NCBI GenBank assembly: GCA_012511085.1
Contig: JAAZGU010000131.1
Coordinates: 1 to 8,333 of the forward strand
Direction of reading: 5' to 3'
From: Erysipelothrix sp.
Lineage (GTDB): Bacteria > Bacillota_I > Bacilli_A > Erysipelotrichales > Erysipelotrichaceae
Length of the DNA: 8,333 bases
The translations under genes and the position numbers were made by a program. The notes beneath the pieces were generated by a model. That model saw only the letters and a program-made list of their open reading frames with translations. It did no database searches and was not told the DNA's origin. Shown here in pieces: positions 5,139-8,333 of the stretch (positions are counted from its first letter, which is position 1; each line of letters begins with the position of its first letter).

Positions 5139-7217
5139 TTAGTTACTGTTTGCGCCATTTTTGGCGACTTTTTCAGTTAGACTTTTCGGAACGGTATCGT
5201 AATGCGCAAATTGCATTGAGTAACTTCCACGCCCTTGTGTGAAGGAACGTAAGTCCGTTGCGTAGCCAAACATTTCCGATAATGGGATAAAAGCTTGGAT
5301 CGCAATTGCGTTTTGACGTTCTTCCTGATCTTTGATTTGACCCCGCCGTGCTGAGACATCGCCCATGACACTTCCTAAGTAATCATTGGGGGCAACAATC
5401 TCAACGGCCATGATGGGCTCCAAGAGCACCGGCTTGCATTTCTTGGCCGCTTCTTTAAGGGCCATGCTGCCAGCGATTTTAAAGGCCATCTCCGATGAGT
5501 CGACTTCATGATAGGACCCATCAAAGAGCGTTGCTTTGATATCAATGATTGGATATCCCGCAACCAATCCCCCATTGAGGGAACCCTCGATACCTTCCAT
5601 GGTTGGTTTAATGTATTCTTTTGGAACCGTTCCACCAACCACTCTATCAATGAATTCAAACCCTTTGCCGGGTTCGTTTGGTTCAAAGATAATTTTAACG
5701 TGACCATATTGACCACGCCCACCGGATTGACGAATGAACTTACCTTCACATTCGGCAGCTTGGGTAATGGTTTCTCGATAGGCAACCTGCGGTGCTCCGA
5801 TGTTGGCTTCCACTTTGAACTCACGTTTCATGCGTTCCACTAAGATATCCAAGTGAAGCTCACCCATGCCCGCAATGATGGTTTGACCTGTCTCATCATC
5901 CGTGTAGGTTTTAAAGGTTGGATCTTCTTCAGCGAGTTTGCTGAGCGCAATCCCCATCTTGTCTTGATCCCCTTTTGATTTTGGTTCAATGGCGACATTG
6001 ATAACCGGTTCTGGGAAAATCATCGATTCTAAGACAATCGGATGTTTCTCATCACATAAGGTGTCCCCGGTTGTTGTCTCTTTAAGTCCAATCGCAGCTG
6101 CGATATCACCAGCGTACACTTCTTTCACATCTTGACGATGGTTGGCGTGCATTTGCATGATCCGCCCGAAACGTTCTTTCTTTTGTTTCGTCGAATTATA
6201 CACATAGGATCCACTCGCTAATTTACCTGAATACACTCTAAAATAACTTAGACGTCCCACAAACGGATCGGTCATGATTTTAAAGGCTAAGGCACTAAAG
6301 GGTGCATCGTCATCGGATGGCCGCGTTGCTTCTTCCCCATTGGGTAAGGTTCCTTTAATGGGGGGAACCTCCAATGGTGAAGGTAAATAATCAACCACCG
6401 CATCCAACATCGTGACAATTCCTTTGTTTTTATAAGCTGCCCCGCACATCACTGGGAAAAACTCCCCACTAATGACGGCTTTACGAATGGCTTGTTTGAT
6501 TTGTGGAATCGTCGGCTCTTCACCTTCTAAGACCAACATCATCAAATCATCATCGTAATCTGCAATCATTTCTAACAATTGATTGCGATAATTCTGCGCA
6601 GATTCCAACATTTCACTGGGAATATCTTCAATGCGATCTTCCGTGTGTGAGATGTCTTGGAAATAATGCGCACGCATTTCAACCAAATCGATTAACCCAT
6701 CAAAGTGCGATTCCACTCCAATCGGCAATTGAATCGGCGATGCTTTGGCACCCAAACGATTACCAATCGTTTTGACTGCCATGTAAAAATCAGCCCCGGT
6801 TGCATCCATCTTGTTGACAAACACAATCCGTGGAACATTGTATTTAGTAGCTTGACGCCACACGGTCTCTGTTTGAGGCTCTACCCCACTCTTTGCGTCC
6901 AATACTGTAACTGCACTGTCCAACACTCGTAATGAACGTTCTACTTCAACTGTAAAGTCCACATGCCCTGGGGTATCAATAATATTGATGCGATGCTCGC
7001 CCCAAGAAGCGGTTGTTGCCGCAGAAGTAATGGTTATTCCACGCTCTTGTTCTTGCGCCATCCAGTCCATGGTTGCCGCGCCATCATGAGTTTCCCCAAG
7101 TTTATGAGTGCGGCCCGTGTAATAAAGGATGCGTTCGGTTGTGGTTGTTTTGCCGGCGTCAATATGGGCCATAATCCCAATATTGCGCGTCTTTTCTAAT
7201 GAAAACTCACGTGCCAT
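5139..7217 (-). CDS. fusA: Elongation factor G
   Basis: EF-G (692 aa) is the GTPase that drives tRNA-mRNA translocation and, with the ribosome recycling factor, ribosome recycling. The G domain shows the P-loop AHIDAGKTT (residues 17-25), RGITI (59-63), DTPGH (81-85) and NKMD (135-138). Later domains are recognisable from GMGELHLDI (domain III), QSGGRGQYGHV (start of domain IV) and a C-terminal domain V with LEPIMAVEI and SARRGQI. Length is normal for the housekeeping EF-G (about 690-705 aa), and its place after rpsL-rpsG supports fusA rather than a TetM-type or EF-G2 paralogue. The ATG at 7217-7215 has AAGGAAGG about 7 bases upstream. Confidence 0.99.
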   Translation of the reverse strand: MAREFSLEKTRNIGIMAHIDAGKTTTTERILYYTGRTHKLGETHDGAATMDWMAQEQERGITITSAATTASWGEHRINIIDTPGHVDFTVEVERSLRVLDSAVTVLDAKSGVEPQTETVWRQATKYNVPRIVFVNKMDATGADFYMAVKTIGNRLGAKASPIQLPIGVESHFDGLIDLVEMRAHYFQDISHTEDRIEDIPSEMLESAQNYRNQLLEMIADYDDDLMMLVLEGEEPTIPQIKQAIRKAVISGEFFPVMCGAAYKNKGIVTMLDAVVDYLPSPLEVPPIKGTLPNGEEATRPSDDDAPFSALAFKIMTDPFVGRLSYFRVYSGKLASGSYVYNSTKQKKERFGRIMQMHANHRQDVKEVYAGDIAAAIGLKETTTGDTLCDEKHPIVLESMIFPEPVINVAIEPKSKGDQDKMGIALSKLAEEDPTFKTYTDDETGQTIIAGMGELHLDILVERMKREFKVEANIGAPQVAYRETITQAAECEGKFIRQSGGRGQYGHVKIIFEPNEPGKGFEFIDRVVGGTVPKEYIKPTMEGIEGSLNGGLVAGYPIIDIKATLFDGSYHEVDSSEMAFKIAGSMALKEAAKKCKPVLLEPIMAVEIVAPNDYLGSVMGDVSARRGQIKDQEERQNAIAIQAFIPLSEMFGYATDLRSFTQGRGSYSMQFAHYDTVPKSLTEKVAKNGANSN

Positions 7218-7250
7218 CTTAACCCTTCCTTTCTAATAGCAACAATCATC

Positions 7251-7721
7251 TTACCAGCGGTAATGGGCAAATGCCTTGTTTGCTTCCGCCATGCGGTGGA
7301 TATCATCACGTCTTTTTACTGACGCACCAGTACCATTGGCAGCATCAATAATCTCATTTGCTAAGCGCATCTCCATCGTCTTTTCATGACGTAAACGCGC
7401 GTAATTCACAATCCAACGTAACCCTAAGGTTAAACGTCGTTCAGCGCTAACTTCAACGGGAATTTGATAGTTTGAACCACCAACCCGCCGCGCTTTCAAT
7501 TCAAGCATTGGCATCACATTCGCTAATGCTTGTTCAAAAACTTCCATTGGCTCTTTGCCTGTTTTTTCTTCAACGATTAAAAATGAATTGTATAAGATCG
7601 ATTGCGCGATTCCGCGTTTACCATCGATCATAATTTTGTTAATTAATCGTGTTACAAGTTTTGAATTGTAAATCGGATCAACTAACACATCTCGTTTAGC
7701 GACATAGCCTTTTCTTGGCAT
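7251..7721 (-). CDS. rpsG: 30S ribosomal protein S7
   Basis: S7 (156 aa) nucleates assembly of the 30S head by binding the 3' major domain of 16S rRNA, and lines the E site. The sequence starts MPRKGYVAKRDVLVDPIYNS, has the conserved ARRVGGSNYQIPVEV segment (residues ~77-91) and the RRLTLGLRWIVNYAR helix (~94-108), and ends FAHYRW, which is typical of Gram-positive S7. Length is the family norm. The ATG at 7721-7719 follows an AAAGGAGAG site, 28 bases after rpsL. In E. coli S7 represses the str operon from the rpsL-rpsG gap; the gap here is short and shows no comparable structure. Confidence 0.98.
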   Translation of the reverse strand: MPRKGYVAKRDVLVDPIYNSKLVTRLINKIMIDGKRGIAQSILYNSFLIVEEKTGKEPMEVFEQALANVMPMLELKARRVGGSNYQIPVEVSAERRLTLGLRWIVNYARLRHEKTMEMRLANEIIDAANGTGASVKRRDDIHRMAEANKAFAHYRW

Positions 7722-7749
7722 CGTAACTCTCTCCTTTCACTAATATGAA

Positions 7750-8160
7750 TTATTTAGGTTTTTTTGCACCGTATAAGGAACGTCCTTGACGCCGATTTTC
7801 AACACCGGCACAGTCCATGGTTCCACGAATAATGTGGTAACGCACACCCGGCAAGTCCTTCACACGGCCACCACGAATCATAATCACACTGTGTTCTTGT
7901 AGGTTATGTCCGATGCCTGGAATGTAAGCATTCACTTCCATCCCATTGCTCAAACGCACACGTGCATACTTACGCAATGCTGAGTTAGGTTTTTTAGGTG
8001 TCATTGTCCCAACCCGTGTACAAACGCCACGTTTTTGTGGTGAGTTAAGTTTCGTTGGTTGTTTCAACAAAGTATTAAACCCGCGATTTAAAGCAGGGGA
8101 TTTTGATTTCGTAACTTTGCTCTGACGGCCATGACGTATTAACTGATTAATTGTTGGCAT
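7750..8160 (-). CDS. rpsL: 30S ribosomal protein S12
   Basis: S12 (136 aa) lies at the decoding centre and affects accuracy and the streptomycin response. The sequence starts MPTINQLIRHGRQSK, contains PQKRGVCTRVGTMTPKKPNS (residues 41-60) and GRVKDLPGVRYH (98-109). Lysines 56 and 101, equivalent to the streptomycin-resistance positions 43 and 88 of E. coli, are wild type, and the aspartate after Lys101, beta-methylthiolated in some bacteria, is present. About 12 extra residues around 26-40 relative to E. coli match the Bacillota form (about 137 aa). The ATG at 8160-8158 has AAAGGAG at 8165-8171 with a short 4-base spacer. It is the first gene of the str operon. Confidence 0.98.
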   Translation of the reverse strand: MPTINQLIRHGRQSKVTKSKSPALNRGFNTLLKQPTKLNSPQKRGVCTRVGTMTPKKPNSALRKYARVRLSNGMEVNAYIPGIGHNLQEHSVIMIRGGRVKDLPGVRYHIIRGTMDCAGVENRRQGRSLYGAKKPK

Positions 8161-8257
8161 ATTTCTCCTTTCTTATGCACACACATCCTGGTGTGCCATA
8201 TTTCACAATAAGTTAAGTTCCCGAAACCGGGAAACTTAACTCTCTATTTATTAGCGT
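8161..8257 (-). promoter_or_regulatory. str operon leader RNA with two hairpins
   Basis: The predicted leader is about 97 bases. Near its 5' end, 8228-8241 pairs with 8211-8223: a 13-bp stem with one bulged base and the loop GTTT. A second stem, GCACAC/GTGTGC (8191-8196 with 8177-8182), lies just before the rpsL ribosome binding site. Neither is followed by a T-run, so they are not intrinsic terminators. They could stabilise the messenger or bind a ribosomal protein. Confidence 0.55.
8211..8241 (-). repeat. Strong bulged hairpin in the rpsL leader
   Basis: The arms AGTTAAGTTTCCCG and CGGGAACTTAACT pair over 13 positions with a single bulged T around a 4-base loop. It is the most stable-looking inverted repeat in the upstream region and begins about 16 bases from the predicted transcription start. 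Confidence 0.75.
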
Positions 8258-8262
8258 AATTA

Positions 8263-8291
8263 ATAATACAAAAGCTAGACGCAAATGTCAA
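8263..8291 (-). promoter_or_regulatory. Promoter of the str operon
   Basis: A perfect -35 box TTGACA (8286-8291), a 17-base spacer and the -10 box TATTAT (8263-8268) make this the strongest promoter in the window. Transcription should begin near 8257, about 97 bases before the rpsL ATG. It begins only 9 bases after the upstream gene's stop codon, and no terminator is seen between them, so read-through from upstream is also possible. Confidence 0.88.
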
Positions 8292-8300
8292 TCATTACGG

Positions 8301-8333
8301 TTAATTTTCTTCTGCACCACGAATCATTTCTTC
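8301..8333 (-). CDS. 3' end of an upstream gene, possibly rpoC
   Basis: The frame entering from the right edge reads EEMIRGAEEN and stops at TAA (8303-8301). Ten residues do not identify a protein. In many Bacillota rpoB-rpoC lies directly upstream of rpsL, sometimes with a small L7Ae-family gene between, so the RNA polymerase beta-prime C terminus is the likeliest candidate by position alone. An acidic tail would fit but is not diagnostic. Confidence 0.4.
   Translation of the reverse strand, partial: EEMIRGAEEN

Noticed and set aside
5375..5824. Minus-strand open frame of 149 codons inside fusA in another frame
   Set aside because: It overlaps the EF-G coding sequence out of frame; low-complexity Pro/Lys/Ser/Trp composition is typical of a shadow.
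8211..8241. The rpsL leader hairpin as a terminator for the upstream gene
   Set aside because: No T-run follows on either strand, and it lies downstream of the str -10 box.
1..8333. Mobile elements, CRISPR arrays, tRNA or rRNA genes, defence systems
   Set aside because: No repeats with spacers, transposase-like frames or RNA gene features were seen; the window is fully accounted for by core ribosomal and elongation-factor genes and their control regions.

Overview
The window is a ribosomal-protein and elongation-factor region read entirely from the minus strand. In transcription order (high to low coordinates) it holds the last codons of an upstream gene (probably rpoC), the str operon rpsL-rpsG-fusA-tuf, a terminator and a 318-base control region, and then the S10 operon rpsJ-rplC-rplD-rplW-rplB-rpsS-rplV-(rpsC), cut by the window edge at position 1. 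No convincing gene lies on the plus strand; its open frames are antisense shadows of the ribosomal genes.

The organism looks like a low-to-moderate GC Gram-positive-type bacterium (Bacillota or a non-Mycoplasma relative of the Mollicutes/Erysipelotrichia). The evidence is strong AGGAGG-type Shine-Dalgarno sites before nearly every gene, the Firmicutes-type S12 with an insertion near residues 26-40 (136 aa), the conserved str/S10 order, and sigma-A-like promoters with 17-bp spacers. The tryptophan codons checked are TGG, and rplD ends in TGA, so the standard bacterial code is the simplest reading and a TGA=Trp Mycoplasma is disfavoured. The genus cannot be named from this sequence.

Control layer. 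The str operon has a near-consensus promoter (TTGACA-17-TATTAT) about 10 bp after the upstream stop codon. Its roughly 97-nt leader carries a strong bulged hairpin and a second small one. A weaker promoter (TTGAAT-17-TAGAAT) just before tuf could give EF-Tu extra transcription. tuf ends in a clear intrinsic terminator. An AT-rich stretch follows, with nested inverted repeats and roughly helically phased A-tracts, leading into an extended -10 promoter for the S10 operon (TTGCAT-17-TGATATTAT, the final six bases being the -10 box).

The S10 leader is the most interesting part. Almost all of its first ~90 nt can fold into one long imperfect hairpin. The apical loop of that hairpin exposes a GAGG and an ATG that open a 7-codon reading frame. 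This resembles an autoregulatory ribosomal-protein leader; L4 controls the S10 operon in E. coli, but the regulator here is unknown.

Together the genes make the 30S proteins S12, S7, S10, S19 and S3, the 50S proteins L3, L4, L23, L2 and L22, and the two GTPases that deliver aminoacyl-tRNA (EF-Tu) and drive translocation (EF-G). The protein-coding content is ordinary core genome with intact key motifs. The novelty, if any, is in the untranslated leaders and the unusually long rplW-rplB gap.
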